From: Amblyornis subalaris
Taxonomy: Eukaryota > Chordata > Aves > Passeriformes > Ptilonorhynchidae
Direction: 5' to 3'
Assembly (NCBI GenBank): GCA_018881555.1
Contig: JACAXG010000068.1
Span: 2,446,198 to 2,510,197 of the forward strand
Length of the DNA stretch: 64,000 bases
The notes beneath the pieces are model-generated. The model saw only the letters and a program-made list of their open reading frames with translations. It did not search any database and had not been told where the DNA came from. This document shows positions 1-29,130 of the stretch, one piece after another (positions within the stretch are counted from its first letter, which is position 1; each line of letters begins with the position of its first letter). Position numbers and translations under genes: made by a program.

Positions 1-1690
1 ATAAAACAATATTCTCTTGGCTTAATCTTGACATTGGCTTAGCTCTGATTTTTGGATAGCATTAATTTGAAGCAACCATAGGCAAGTAACAATAAATGAG
101 TAGATTTAATTTCAGTGAGATCTTACTAGTTCCCTGATTGACTTGTGGCCTGGGGAAACTTATGTTAACTTAGTAAAAACATTATTAATTTAATTTTGAG
201 TAGGAATAGAAGAAGAACTCTCTTAGATCCAAGCAGTGTTTCAGCCAGCCCTGTGTTCTGCTTGTAGCAGCAGCAACAGGAGATGCTGTTTAGGGAGAGC
301 ACATGAGCCTGTGTGCCTGCTGTGGGTCTGTTCTCTTTGAGCTGCCTCAGCATCTGCAGCAGTTGTAACAGATATTAGTCAGCACATTCCTGCTGTTTCT
401 TTCTAGTACATGTTTATGGACCTGCTGTTTGTNAATTTGTCTTTGAATCTGCTCAATGAAGCTGTATCTCTCCAGGACACCATGTAAGAGTAATTTTCAG
501 AAGTTTGCCACCTGCTGTATAATGAAGAACTTGATCTAATTCCTTTCAAACCTGCTAGTTTCATCCAGGATCTCCTAGTTCTTGTTCTGTGGGATTTGTG
601 TTTTAAAAAAAAGCATCCCAAAAACCACTTTCACATTTATTTTATCTTTGATTCTGTAACCCTCAGCTGTGTGTCTTCTCAACCTTGTGCTCCCCAAGCA
701 CAGCCCCAGCTTTTCAGTCTCTCCTCATATGGCAGCTGCTCCATCTCCATGTCATGTTCATTCCTCTTCTCTGTACTTTTCCAAACTCCTCTGTCCTCAA
801 TGAGATGTGGTGGTGAGAGCTTGCATGTAGCTCTGAAGATGTAGGCAAACTGAGGTTTCCTTTAGTGGCAGGTGTCATGTGCCATAAATGTTGGTAGTGT
901 GCTGTGCTTTGGTAGTGTTTGCACTGCTGTATATTCTGTGAATTATAATGCAAAATTTTAACTGCCAGAAATCACATTTCAAATAGTTGACAGTTAATAT
1001 AAAATGAGTTAATAGGAGCAAAATCATTGGTGTGACTATAGAAANATTTTTTTAATACAGAGAGCTTATGGTTATCTCTATAATGCTTGTAAAAGTTGAG
1101 ATGAATTATTTGNGTTCTTAAGTTCATTCTTTTACTATTATTTACTGAAAATACTTCATGACAATAAATCTAAATTTATGGAGGTGTCTCACAATGCATA
1201 AATCAAAAACTTACAGAAATCATGCCTAACTCTGCTTTTACAAAGTAAGATCTTGGTGTTCAGTAAGAGCTGGAAAATTTACTCACTCATCCGAAAATAG
1301 GTGAGAATATGCAAGGCCCTACACAAACCTCTTTGCACCAATAATTTCTAAGTTGTTCTTAGCTTTGACTTTTCTACTATGCTAGATCCAATAGAAAGTT
1401 TATTTATCTTCTTTTTCCAACTGTATCAGCTGNTATAGTTAATTTTATTTCCCTTTTTCATTTTTTTGCTTCTCAAAGTAATAAACACGCAAGACTATTT
1501 GTGCTAAATGCCTCAACCCCAGACAGAATAGAAGGCAACAAAATCAAACTTTCACATTTTTTAATTGGCACTGTCAAATTTAGGAAGTAACCATCCAACT
1601 AGCAGTAATTTAACTTCTTCATGTCTTTAGGTTTTTCTCTTCATTCTTTGAAGTGTCAAACTGAAAGTGTTTGTTTTTGTTTTAATATAG
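1..1690 (+). other. DHX35: DHX35 intron (3' part), no exon seen
   Basis: This AT-rich sequence lies before the first in-window exon. I looked for the expected preceding exon, which should end in the SATLDA motif just before KFRDFF, and did not find it, so it lies upstream of the window. The intron ends with a pyrimidine stretch and aatatag at 1690. A 12/14 match to the reverse CTCF core lies at 505-518, which is weak. Nothing else is recognisable. Confidence 0.85.
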
Positions 1691-19475
<17,785 letters not shown>

Positions 19476-20555
19476 CATGACTTGAGTCTCGTGACATCAG
19501 AAGCAGAACCTACCAGTGATTTCAAGCTGGCTACAGTCCATTCAGCAGTCAGTCCATCAGCAATTTGATCTTCCATCAACCTAAATGTTTAAATGCCTGC
19601 CAGGATCTGTAGGGGTTTATGCATGACCAGTACATTGTAAACCTAGAGCTTGCATTGTGGACATTTTAATCTTTGCCTACTCGACCACTGTTGTTAATCT
19701 GGGCATGTTGCTCCTTTTAAATAGGTAGAAAAACAACTTAAAAAGTAAGAGGACATACAGGACCACAAAAAACTGAAACCCTCAAGAAAGAAACAGATTT
19801 CCTGGAGTGGTACTGCCTTATGAGCGTGGGGAGTAGGGTACCCTGCCTCCTGTTACCCAGAGCACTGTGACTTACACCGGCCAAGCTGAGCCTGGCTCCT
19901 GCCAGCAGGAGCTCAGGGCGATCAGCTGCCCCTTGAAATGCAAGGTGCTGCCGTGGAAACATTGGTGTTTCATGTTGGACCATCCCAAACTGGTGCAGCT
20001 TGTGCTCCCAAGCAGTAGAAGTGTCCTGCCTGAGGTGGAGCTGCCCCGCTGGGCTGAGCAGTCCCTCTGTAGGCAGCTCTGTCCTGAAATGTTTGGTTTC
20101 TGTATGTGGGACTTGCTGTTTGGGGAAGGGGAGAAAGAGCAGCTCAGTATTTTTAAGGTGGATTAATTTTCTGCTCAATCAGGGGACTAAACATGTATGT
20201 TCACAATCAATCAAGTTCACAGATGGGGCTTTACTTTTTTATCCTAGAAGAGGAAAATTNTAAGCCTTCCACTGCTTGGAAATACCAGTAAATTTCATCT
20301 GGGGAANATCATGGAACACTGTTTTTTTGCTTCTTGTTCAACAAAGAAGGAAATGTTCTGTACTTCCCTATAAGGAACACAGTCCTTTATATTTCTTTTA
20401 TTGCAAATCTGTTCTTACTGCTTGGGACTTGTCTTCCTCTGTTACTGAGGAGAAGGGTGCTCTGAACAGTTGCTGCTTTAATCAGGATTCTGTGGCTATT
20501 TTTCAGTAAGGAATTATGCTTATATGTGTTTTAACAAGATAGCTTGGATACATCT

Positions 20556-20567
20556 ATTTATTTATTT
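20556..20567 (+). promoter_or_regulatory. DHX35: AU-rich element in DHX35 3' UTR
   Basis: ATTTATTTATTT holds two overlapping AUUUA pentamers within a U-rich stretch. Such elements recruit ARE-binding proteins that alter mRNA stability. The motif match is seen directly; function is inferred. Confidence 0.5.
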
Positions 20568-20699
20568 CCCTTTTCCATTTTTACCTATCAATATTTATTT
20601 TAGAAAGACATTGCTTGAAAATTTTATTTTTCTAAGTCAGCTGATTCGATGAATGTTTTTGGCATATTAACAATTTTATTTTCTTCTAAAAAAAAAGGA

Positions 20700-20707
20700 T
20701 GTAAATA
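20700..20707 (+). promoter_or_regulatory. DHX35: Pumilio recognition element in DHX35 3' UTR
   Basis: TGTAAATA is an exact match to the PUF consensus UGUANAUA on the transcript strand. It directly follows a 9-A run and lies 130 bases after the AU-rich element. PUM1/PUM2 binding usually shortens mRNA life. Confidence 0.5.
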
Positions 20708-20964
20708 GGCAAAAATTTCTACATGGAACAAATGCCTTCCTCATCACAGGACTGCCTTGAAAACTTTCTTGAGAGCTTCTTTACCTTGTCCCTTCCAAAC
20801 ACCTGCAGAGAGAACACGTCGTGCCACGTGCCCTGTGTGTTCTCCTCAGTGTCTCTGTCCTGACTGCCAGCACAAACACATGTACCAGTCTCCAGGAATG
20901 GCACCAGCAGCATGAAAACTGTGTCACCTTCCTCCTCGTTGTCCCTGTGACCCTCACCTTTGTA

Positions 20965-21037
20965 TTACTCTCTTAGAGTGGAAGCTCCTCGGGGCAGGGA
21001 CTGTCTCCCAGCCAGAGCTGAGAGCAGTGTTGGAACT
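20965..21037 (+). repeat. Probable ancient amniote interspersed repeat fossil
   Basis: The segment around GGAAGCTCCTCGGGGCAGGG followed by ACTGTCTC resembles the widespread 'gactgtaagctcc..gggcagggactgt' core of old amniote LINE/SINE 3' ends (L2/L3/MIR type). Identification is from memory of the motif. It lies inside the DHX35 3' UTR. Confidence 0.4.
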
Positions 21038-21154
21038 CCTTAAAAAGATTCAATTTGCAGGTTTTTTTTCTCTTAAAGGATCGGAGAAAGAGCTGAATAT
21101 GAAGACTTGAAAATTGTCTGTGTTTCTCTGTCCTCTGGAAGTATTCTTAAGAAA

Positions 21155-21160
21155 AATAAA
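21155..21160 (+). terminator. DHX35: Poly(A) signal of DHX35
   Basis: This is the first canonical AATAAA after the stop codon. It is followed 45-105 bases later by GT-rich sequence (GTGGGTGATT, then GGGTGGTTGTGCTGGGCTGG), as expected of a downstream element. Another AATAAA at 22112 lacks such a strong GT-rich follower and is the second choice. Confidence 0.7.
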
Positions 21161-21189
21161 ACTGTTGAATTGAGGAAGCTTGGGAATGC

Positions 21190-23085
21190 ATCTGTTTGGC
21201 CTGGACAGTGGGTGATTTCCCAGGGCACCGGGTGGTTGTGCTGGGCTGGGCTGTCAGTGGGTAGCCACTGCATTTGCATTTCTTAGAATTTCAGGTGGGT
21301 CTGGAGACTTCTCTTGTCCAGATGTTCTCTTACCTGGCTGCACAGATGCAAAATTTCCTCTAGGAATGACTCCTGCTGATTTTAGAACCCAGGGATATAC
21401 AAGCTTTGTCATATGCTGCAAGCACTTGTGCTTGTCTGAGTGCATTCAGTCTTTGTAAACAAAAAAAAGAAATTAAGATTTGTTTTTTTAGGAGTTTTAC
21501 GAACTATTGAGGTATCACCACACACAGGCTTTGTACTAGAGATGCAGGCTAAGAATAAGTGTTTTTAGGATCCAGATTAAGGTCACCTTTAGAGAGAAAA
21601 CACTGCTCCCATCAGACATGTGGGCCCTTTGAAGATGTTTGAAGACAGAAAACTTTAAAAACCCTGGAAATCTCNTTACTTTGTAAAGCTTTGGCCTCCA
21701 GCTTCCTGCTAGGTTTGTANAGAGCATTCTGCTTTAAATAGCTTTGTGTAAGGACGTGGGTCACTGCCTTGTTGTTGGCTCTTTGCTGCATAAACAGGCT
21801 GTTGTGGGGGAGGTTGCAGTCGTTTGGAGATGGCTGTCAGGAGTTTATGGAACATTTAAGGATTTGAACCCTGGCTTTTAGAGAATGAGGTTAAAATATT
21901 AGCCTGTTGAATCAAAATACTGCTTGGAATAGAAGTCATTCCACTGCTGGCAAGGAGACCGAGTTTATAAAAGGTAAGTTTACAATCCATTGATATCAAA
22001 TGACTGGGGAAAAAAAAGGTGCACTCCTTTGAGCCCATCAGAAAGTGCTGTCAGTGTTTCTACTCAGGATTTCAGTGTTGTCAGCTCTAGAAGAAGATGA
22101 AGCTAAATTGCAATAAAGACTCAGATGAGAAAATAGTTGAAACGTATTTCTCATCTTGTAAATTAAAAGTAATTCTGATAAACCAATGGGAGTCACAACT
22201 CCTTCTGGTTAATCTGAAGAAAGAGACAAGTAATTAAAAGACTAAAATGAACAAAAATAAGGGAGAGGTGACTGCCCATTGCTGCTTAGTGCTTTGGGGT
22301 AGCAGTGCCGGGATAAGAGGATGTGTGACTGAGCCATGCACTCAGCCATGTTCTCTGCAGGTACATCAGGGTGGTGTGGTGGAATCTGCTTTTAAGGNGA
22401 GTTAATTGTGTGTATGTTACCATAAGCACATCACAGACACCTCGGGCAGGAGTGGTAAGTCAGGTCCAGAGTGNGTGAACCCAACCAAAGTGGCTCACCA
22501 GGCACCTGTGAGACTCATTCCGGATCTGGTGGCTCAGAGCTGTTCTGGCTCCTGGGCAGGAGCAAACAGTGGAGGCTTTCCTGTTCCAGCACATGGAAAA
22601 GCAGGAGGGCGATGCTAAGTGGGGAGAATATTGGAGCTGCAGGGCCCCAGGAGTGTTTCAGTAATCCTGGTCATATTCTGCAAAAGAGGGAGGCCTGGGC
22701 TTCTTGTTGGGATTCTTGGTTACAGGAAGGAGGGAGAGAAAAGGNCAGGGAAGCAGAGCCTTGCAGAATCCCTTCCTTTGGGAGCATCAGTGTCATCAGT
22801 AGCTGTGGCCATCCCAGCATCCTGGTCAGTGTCACTTCCTGGGATCAAGCAATTCCACCGAAAGCAACTTGGAACCAGTTTGTCACTAATTTCTTAATGT
22901 TAATCTCTATCGTGGTCGTACAATCAAGAATTGACAGAGAAAGTGGACAACACAGCTCAGCATTTAGAGAAAGTGCCTCCACTGGGGCTGGGAATAAGCA
23001 AGTTGCAAGATGAATGTAAGTAGCTTGTGGAAAAACTGTTCTTATATCCAGTTTCGNGCTTAAAACTGGCTGCATTTTGAGAAAG
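21190..23085. other. Intergenic sequence directly downstream of DHX35
   Basis: No gene, RNA gene or mobile element was recognised. An AATAAA at 22112-22117 could serve an extended DHX35 transcript. Open frames are short and look random. Confidence 0.75.
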
Positions 23086-23088
23086 GGG

Positions 23089-23102
23089 CCAGTAGATGGC
23101 AG
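23089..23102 (+). promoter_or_regulatory. Perfect CTCF core motif
   Basis: CCAGTAGATGGCAG matches the CTCF core consensus CCASYAGRKGGCRS at all 14 positions, on the plus strand. It lies about 1.9 kb past the DHX35 poly(A) signal, between the gene and the AT-rich non-coding region. A short motif alone does not prove occupancy, but a perfect match at a gene/desert border is a good boundary candidate. Confidence 0.55.
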
Positions 23103-26100
23103 GCACCGGTTTCAAGTAGTGTCTTGGGGAAAAAATAATTGGCCAATTCCTCAGAAGTTTTTCTTATTCTTCGGTTTTAACATNTAATTAGTTTAATGAT
23201 AAGTGGGATGAGAAAGGGTGAAGGAAAAAGCTATCGGTGGCTGTGGGANAAAGGCAGTATTTGGACTGCAGAGATTAGTGAAAAGCCCAGAGGGCTGAAT
23301 GTCCTGCTGGTTTAAAAGCAAACAAACAAAATGCCCTAAAAAACCCCCTCAAATTCCCAACCAATAAATTCTGCAGTGGCTCTTTCACTGACACACTGAG
23401 TCATAAAAAATGGCAGTTTGTCCACACTTCATGTCCACTACAAAGGAATTTCTGAGCTGTGCTGGATTCTAGCCACTGTTGTAATAAACAAAATTAACAG
23501 TTTAGTGCAAAAAAACCCCAACCAAACCAACCAACCAACAAAACAACCTCTGTTCTGTTTGTGGCAGCATGGCAGATGTGATTTCTCCCAGAGGATGCAG
23601 GAATATCTTCTTGCTACGTTCCAAAATTGGCTTTTGCAGGGCTGTGGGTGTGCAAGGCTGTGAGATGCAGGGGTTGTATTTGGCTGTGTTGCCAATGATG
23701 AACGATCAAAAATTGCCTGAAAAAAAAATCCCCTTTTCCCCCTTTCTAGAACAATAATTCGAATTTTAAATAAACAAATACATTTATTTTGTCTTTCAGT
23801 TTTACTTGAACTCTCCTTAGCAGTTCCTGGAGTGCACAGGAGCACTGGGAGCACCAGTCAAGGAAATCCCTGATTGTTATTTACCCTGTGGGATCGGGAC
23901 ATGGCTGCAGCTGCACATCCCAGCCCTTGCTGTTTCCTCGCTTTCCTGTGCTCTCGTCCCAAGATGGGTGCTGCAGGGAGACGCAGGAGGGGAGAAAAGC
24001 TGAGGCAGAAGCAGTCAGAGGGTGTTTCCCATCCTTGGGGTGAGCGCTGGACAGCAGAGCGTTCCTGATCTCCTCCCACAGATGCCTGGGAATGGGTGGG
24101 TTTCCCTGCNTTCCTTGTGCAGCCTCTGCCTGCCAGGCTCCCTTCAAGGTCTCACACCTGGCCNGGGATCACCCACCAGATCCCTGTAACACCTTCCATC
24201 CTGCTTTGCTTGGAAAAGTCAAAACTTTCAGGAGAAAGAGCAGGACAGGGAGCAAAAAATCACAACAGCTTCTTGACTCCCTTCAGGCCAAGAAATAGGT
24301 TGTTTATTGCNGATGTCTGTTGGCAGAGAGAGAATCCCATCAGCCAGGGAATGTTTCGGTGCCAGGAAGCGTCTTCCACGAGCCAGGTTTTATGGAAGTC
24401 CTGCTGCTTCTCCCTTTGGTGCCTGGTGAGATCCCGGGGTTTTGTAAGAGACCCATGAGCTGTGACACGATCCTGCTGCAGCAAGGGCAGGGAAGGGACC
24501 CTTTTGGACNTGTTGGGACCTGGAAGAGCCGGGAGCATGTTCAGTCCTGCCACAGGGAGCGGGATGTGCCTGGCCCTGCTGCTGTGCTGGCACAGGCTGG
24601 GGCAGGGCTGGTGGGGGACATCGATCACAGTGGCAGCTCCGGGATGTAAATACAGGCTGGGACAGNGTGAAATAGTGATGGCCATTAGGAGCTGTCAGAG
24701 CAGTCAGGATACCAGGAAGGCTCTTTGCGGCTCCCTGGGGATGCTGGGCAGCCTGGCACGTGGAGGGGGTGTGTGTCAGAACCGCATCAGTGCCTTGTTT
24801 TACTCAAAATCTGTTTTATTTTTGGAATTGCAGCTGATGCTGATTTAACCCCTTGCATTGCACTGGTATGAAAGCAGCGTTACAGTGGTGAGGGATTGAT
24901 CAGAGAAGCCTTTAAACCTNTTCGTTTAGCTAGAGAAGCAGAAAGTGATTCCTCCTGCAGCTTGTGCACGGGTGGTGCTGCACTGGAGCGTTTCCAGAGC
25001 TGGTCACTCCTGGCTCTGCTACAAAACCTGCCCTCACCACTTGCCTGTCTGAGCATCCAAGGTTTGGACACGTGACCTGCCTCACAGGGCTCACCATCCA
25101 GTGAAGGAGCCAGCCATGGTGGCCTGTGAGCGTGTGTGTGCTTCTTGTTCGCAGCAGGGCACATCTCTCTTGCTGTGCTGAGAGNGACCAGGCTGCCACT
25201 GCCCCCCTGCCTGGCCAAGGGTCCCCACAGGGTGGTGTTTGTAAGGTGTCCGTGTCCCCCAGCACTGAGAGCACACACGAGCTGCATGATTTTCCAAGCA
25301 GCTGTCAAGACTCACGTTATGTTCTGCTTCTCATCCTGTCAACAAAATGTACATGGAAAANGCTGATTTTAAGTGAATTCTACAAACGGCACAGTTCAAA
25401 CCTCGTGAACCCCTGTTCAAACTGTCCCCACTGGTGCCATTTTGTGAGCAGGGTTTGTGGCAGCTGAGCAGTGTGTTACACACTCTGTGCAGGTTTCTCT
25501 GGGGGTATCTGTACCCTGTGTGTTATTCGTTGTTGCACCTTTCAATTTAAGCACCATCTGGAGGCCTCCNGAGGATGTGCTGTGCCGCAAGGAAAACTGA
25601 TGAAGATGAGGGAGGAGCTGCAAGTGGAAAGCACTCGTCATGAAGCAGGGAATGGAGGGAGCAGTGGTGAGAGGAGGGCAGCAGGTAAATGGTTGTTAAG
25701 AGTAGCTGCTGCTCTGGATCTGCTCAGTGTCCTCCTGCTGTTCTCCATCCAAAAGCTTTTCACAGACACCTCCTAATTCTTGTCCCTTTGTCACAAAGTC
25801 CTCTTGGGTCTATTTAAGGGTTGTCCTGTGGGTGTGAGGAGAGGAATACAGAGAGAAGATGTATTGTGGAAGGAGATCTCAGGGGCTAGGAAGGCTGAAA
25901 TACGTGGGAACCCACTACTCAGTCATTTGAGTGAAGTTCCCATTAGGGTTTGGAAACTTTCCAGGAGCCCTTGTACCTAAGCAAGCAATAATTTCTGGCA
26001 AGACAGGAGTTTTAGGCTTTGCCAGAATTCCTACATCAGGTGCAGGGAAAGGAGAGTGGAGCTGAGCCTGACAGAGCTCTGACCNGGGCAGAGCCATGGA

Positions 26101-28190
26101 GGCAGGCACAGTGCCCGTCACCATCACAGGTCTTCCCAAGGCAGGTTCTCCAGGGAAAAACACATTCAAGGACTCGAGGCACTATAGATCACTTTGGAGC
26201 AGGCTGCTTTGTGCAGTTTTACACAAGTTAGAACATAAATATTGTGTATCCACCTCCTCCCTCCAGAATTTTATTCTGGAATGACTTTTTGGTTGGAAAC
26301 AGAAAGAACTGGAACATGTGAATTTTGCTGTTGACTTTGTCTCTCTCTGGGTAAATCCACTTGTAGTTCATTTTACTGAAGTGTAAATACGGGTGAAATT
26401 TTATGCCCTGCAGCAGTAGAAGACTGTAACGTCTGTCAGATTTATTGACACCCACAAACACGATGCTTTCTGGAAGGCAGAAATGGTTTTGGCAAGTGGG
26501 TTTGCGTGTTTGGAATTTTGTCACCAAAACTGGCTGAGACGGTTTGGGAGAAAACTCTTCTTTCTAAAACTGGAAGGAGCAGATTGCTGACATCTGATAT
26601 TTCTCCGTGCTGACTGATCTTTAAATGCTGTGCTTGGTTTCAGTTGCACTTTTTTCCTCACTTCAATCTCTCTGGCTGAGTGGCAGAAAGTATTTTGCCA
26701 CATCCTTCTCCTCGCTGTGCTTTTCCGCTGCAGAAAGATGCAGACCTGCAAGGCAAGGTTATTTCCCCTCCCTTCCTGTTCAAAAAATTGTGAAAGGAGC
26801 AGGGTGAAACTTCAAAACATGGGTAAAGTGTTAGAATCTTCCTCGGAAATAAAAGATCAAAACCTTTTAATGAAAAGTTTTCAGGGAAAAAAAGCATAAA
26901 TTAAGATTATGGCCCTGTCTGCAACTACCCAGCTACTGAGGTGTGTCTGTCCAAGCTGTGCTTTGCACATTCTCACACAATTCACAACAGTCCAACTCAC
27001 TGGGCCTCTGCAATGCAATAAAAATGCCCTTCTAGAGACTTCCAGCATCTCTCATTTGCTTCTGCATGCCGGTGTTGTTTTGGCTGAAGGGTTGGTGAGG
27101 CACAATCAAGATGGGAAGCACTGAGAAAGCTCCTGCAGTCAGCAGGCTGCCGTTAAAATCTTGGTGCTTACGAGATGCTGAATAGATGAGATGGAGCTCC
27201 TAATGGAGCAACATNGGGCAAACACGTAATGAAAAATGGCAAGTGGATCAAAATTAATGATTATAAGGAGCAGCTTCTCTAGGCAGCGTCTTGTCTGTGC
27301 AGCCAGGATGGTTCAGTGGTTTGGAAGCTCTTTTAACATCTTTAAAGATTAAATCCCTCCATCACTGTAGTGTAAACTTGCATTAGTTATTTACAGCTAC
27401 ATGCATGAAAGGGCTCTGAGCGTGAGTCAGGGATCCGTGAGGGCTGACTTTAGGGTGTCTGGCTCCTGCACTGGACACCACAGCCTCGTGTGGGTGGCTA
27501 ATCTTCCATGCAACGCACANGGACTGCTGATGCCAAAGGATGAGGTGCATGGCATCCAGTTTGCTCCCTGAGATAGCCAGGGACAAATGAGTTTGAGGTG
27601 GTAGAGCCAGTGGGAGTTCAGCTCTTTGGGGTACTGTGGCAACCCTCATGGAACTGAGTTTCTAAAAGCCACCCATAAAGTGATGTAGAAATAGGTAAAC
27701 CGGTTCCAAAACTGGAAGCCCAGAACTCGGACACCAGTGGGATGCTGGTGGCCAGCAGTGATTTGGCTCTGCAGGAGTTACATCCTCTTCTGAGAGAGAT
27801 GGACAGAGTCACACCATTTCATTGGCCTTTACTAGAAAGTGTGCAAAGAACTGTAGGGATGGTGAGTTCCTGCACCACACTGCTGCAAAACAGTAAAAAT
27901 TCCAACCATAGGAGGAGACAAGTGATAAATTCCTGCCCTGCATGATGGCTCAGATGCATTCACCGACACTATGGGGCTTTCAAGCCCTGTTCAGTTGCAA
28001 GTGGTAGCACTCACCACCTCCAGGAGAGAGGCTCAGGGTGCAAAGAGGGGCACTCAGCATCNCCCGAGTACACATCAGCTCTCCTTTGTAAAGGGGAACC
28101 AGCATCACAGCAGCCTGGGGCAGGACTGTGGCTGCAGCTCTGCAAAAGCAGCTCCACAGGGAGCAGAGAGCCCCAAACCCTTCTACGAGT
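23103..28190. other. Intergenic sequence, no gene recognised
   Basis: The composition is mixed, with a GC-richer part at about 23.9-25.3 kb and an A-rich, C-rich simple stretch at 23511-23548. I recognise no exon, RNA gene or mobile element. Open frames of up to about 140 codons occur on both strands, overlap one another, and resemble no family I know. Confidence 0.7.
23516..23548. repeat. Degenerate (CCAA)n simple repeat
   Basis: Repeated CCAA/CCAAA units follow an A-run: AAAAAAACCCCAACC, then ACCAACCAACC. It is ordinary low-complexity sequence. Confidence 0.85.
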
Positions 28191-28199
28191 ACTGCTGGN

Positions 28200-29130
28200 G
28201 TATTTGGCGTGAGAGGAATGCTGGGGAAAACACCTGGCTGGGGGTTTGGGGCACGGCGGGAGCTGGGACTGGAGCCCGTTCCCGTGACCCGGGCAGAGCC
28301 GGTGCAGACCCGGGGCCGGGGGTGCCCGGCACAGGCCCTGGGGTTATGGAGGAGGCTGGGGAGCCTGGGATGCTGACGGCAGGGACAGCCGGGCCCGGAG
28401 GCGCTCAAGTAACAAATTGAACGGTGAATATCTTAAGATGACTTTGGTTTATTGTCCAGATCAGGTCAGCGGAAAAAATATTGGGAGACTGAACAAAGAG
28501 ACAGGCTGCTTTAGCAGATAAATGGACTGATCATTTCGTATTGAGGAACAATCTCTAAAACATAGTTTACTGCGCAGCTGAGGGCTGAAGCATTTGCTGA
28601 TGCCGAGAGCTCCTTCTCTGACCCTCGGCGCGCGCGGAATTAAACGGCGCGCTGCTTTTTGATGGTTAAACTCCCCGGAGAAGACACTCCATTTGTTACC
28701 GGGGCTCTGATGAAGTAAAGTGTGGTTTATATGTACAAGGCCGGCCTTCAACTCATCTCAGAATGAATGGAGAGGTAAAATTGAATTTTACACCGCTGCC
28801 GCCGTGATTAATGTGCGGGCTCCGGGAGCCGCGCCGGCCGCAGGAGGGCAATGCAGGCTCGCTCCGCGCCGGAGCCTCTCGCCTCCGCTTAGGCGCGGGG
28901 ATGCCGGCGAGACGGGAGCGTGCATAAATGAGTGAATAGCTGCCGGAGGAACGAGCCTGTTAGCGCGATAAATTCCCGGTGTTGCAGCCCTCCGATGTGA
29001 GGCTGCACCTGACAGAGGAATAAACTCGTTAGATGAATACAAGAGCAGGTGTGCATTAAATCGCGGTCTAACGGCAGGGACGGAGAGGGCTGGGCAGCGC
29101 TGGCTGCCGCCGCACCTCCCTGGGGAGTGG
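28200..29130. promoter_or_regulatory. Orphan CpG-rich island with homeobox-type motifs
   Basis: I count about 45 CpG in 28621-29120, peaking at about 20 in 180 bp near 28800-28960, with more at 28250-28400. No gene start is nearby. Inside it are TGATTAATG (28805-28813, homeodomain type), AACAAAG (28492-28498) and AACAAT (28547-28552, SOX/TCF type), ATTTGCTGA (28592-28600, MAF half-site type) and the 12-base palindrome AAGGCCGGCCTT (28737-28748). AT-rich transcription-factor words set in CpG-rich DNA are typical of developmental enhancers with orphan CpG islands or of lncRNA promoters. Composition and motifs are seen; activity is inferred. Confidence 0.55.

Larger units (their letters stand above)
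19476..21180 (+). other. DHX35: DHX35 3' UTR (inferred extent)
   Basis: The sequence after the TGA at 19473 has no AATAAA or ATTAAA until 21155, so the 3' UTR is taken to run about 1.7 kb to a cleavage site near 21170-21185. It carries a GC-richer first half, an AU-rich stretch at about 20520-20710 with an ARE and a Pumilio site, and a probable ancient repeat fossil near 20965-21037. A shorter form using a variant signal is possible. Confidence 0.6.

Noticed and set aside
505..518. Reverse CTCF-like word in DHX35 intron
   Set aside because: It matches at only 12 of 14 positions; too weak alone.
1..1690. An upstream DHX35 exon ending in SATLDA
   Set aside because: I searched by eye for the expected coding segment in all frames and found nothing similar; it must lie left of the window.
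22112..22117. AATAAA as the DHX35 poly(A) signal
   Set aside because: It is preceded by another AATAAA at 21155 that has a better GT-rich downstream region; kept only as a possible distal site.
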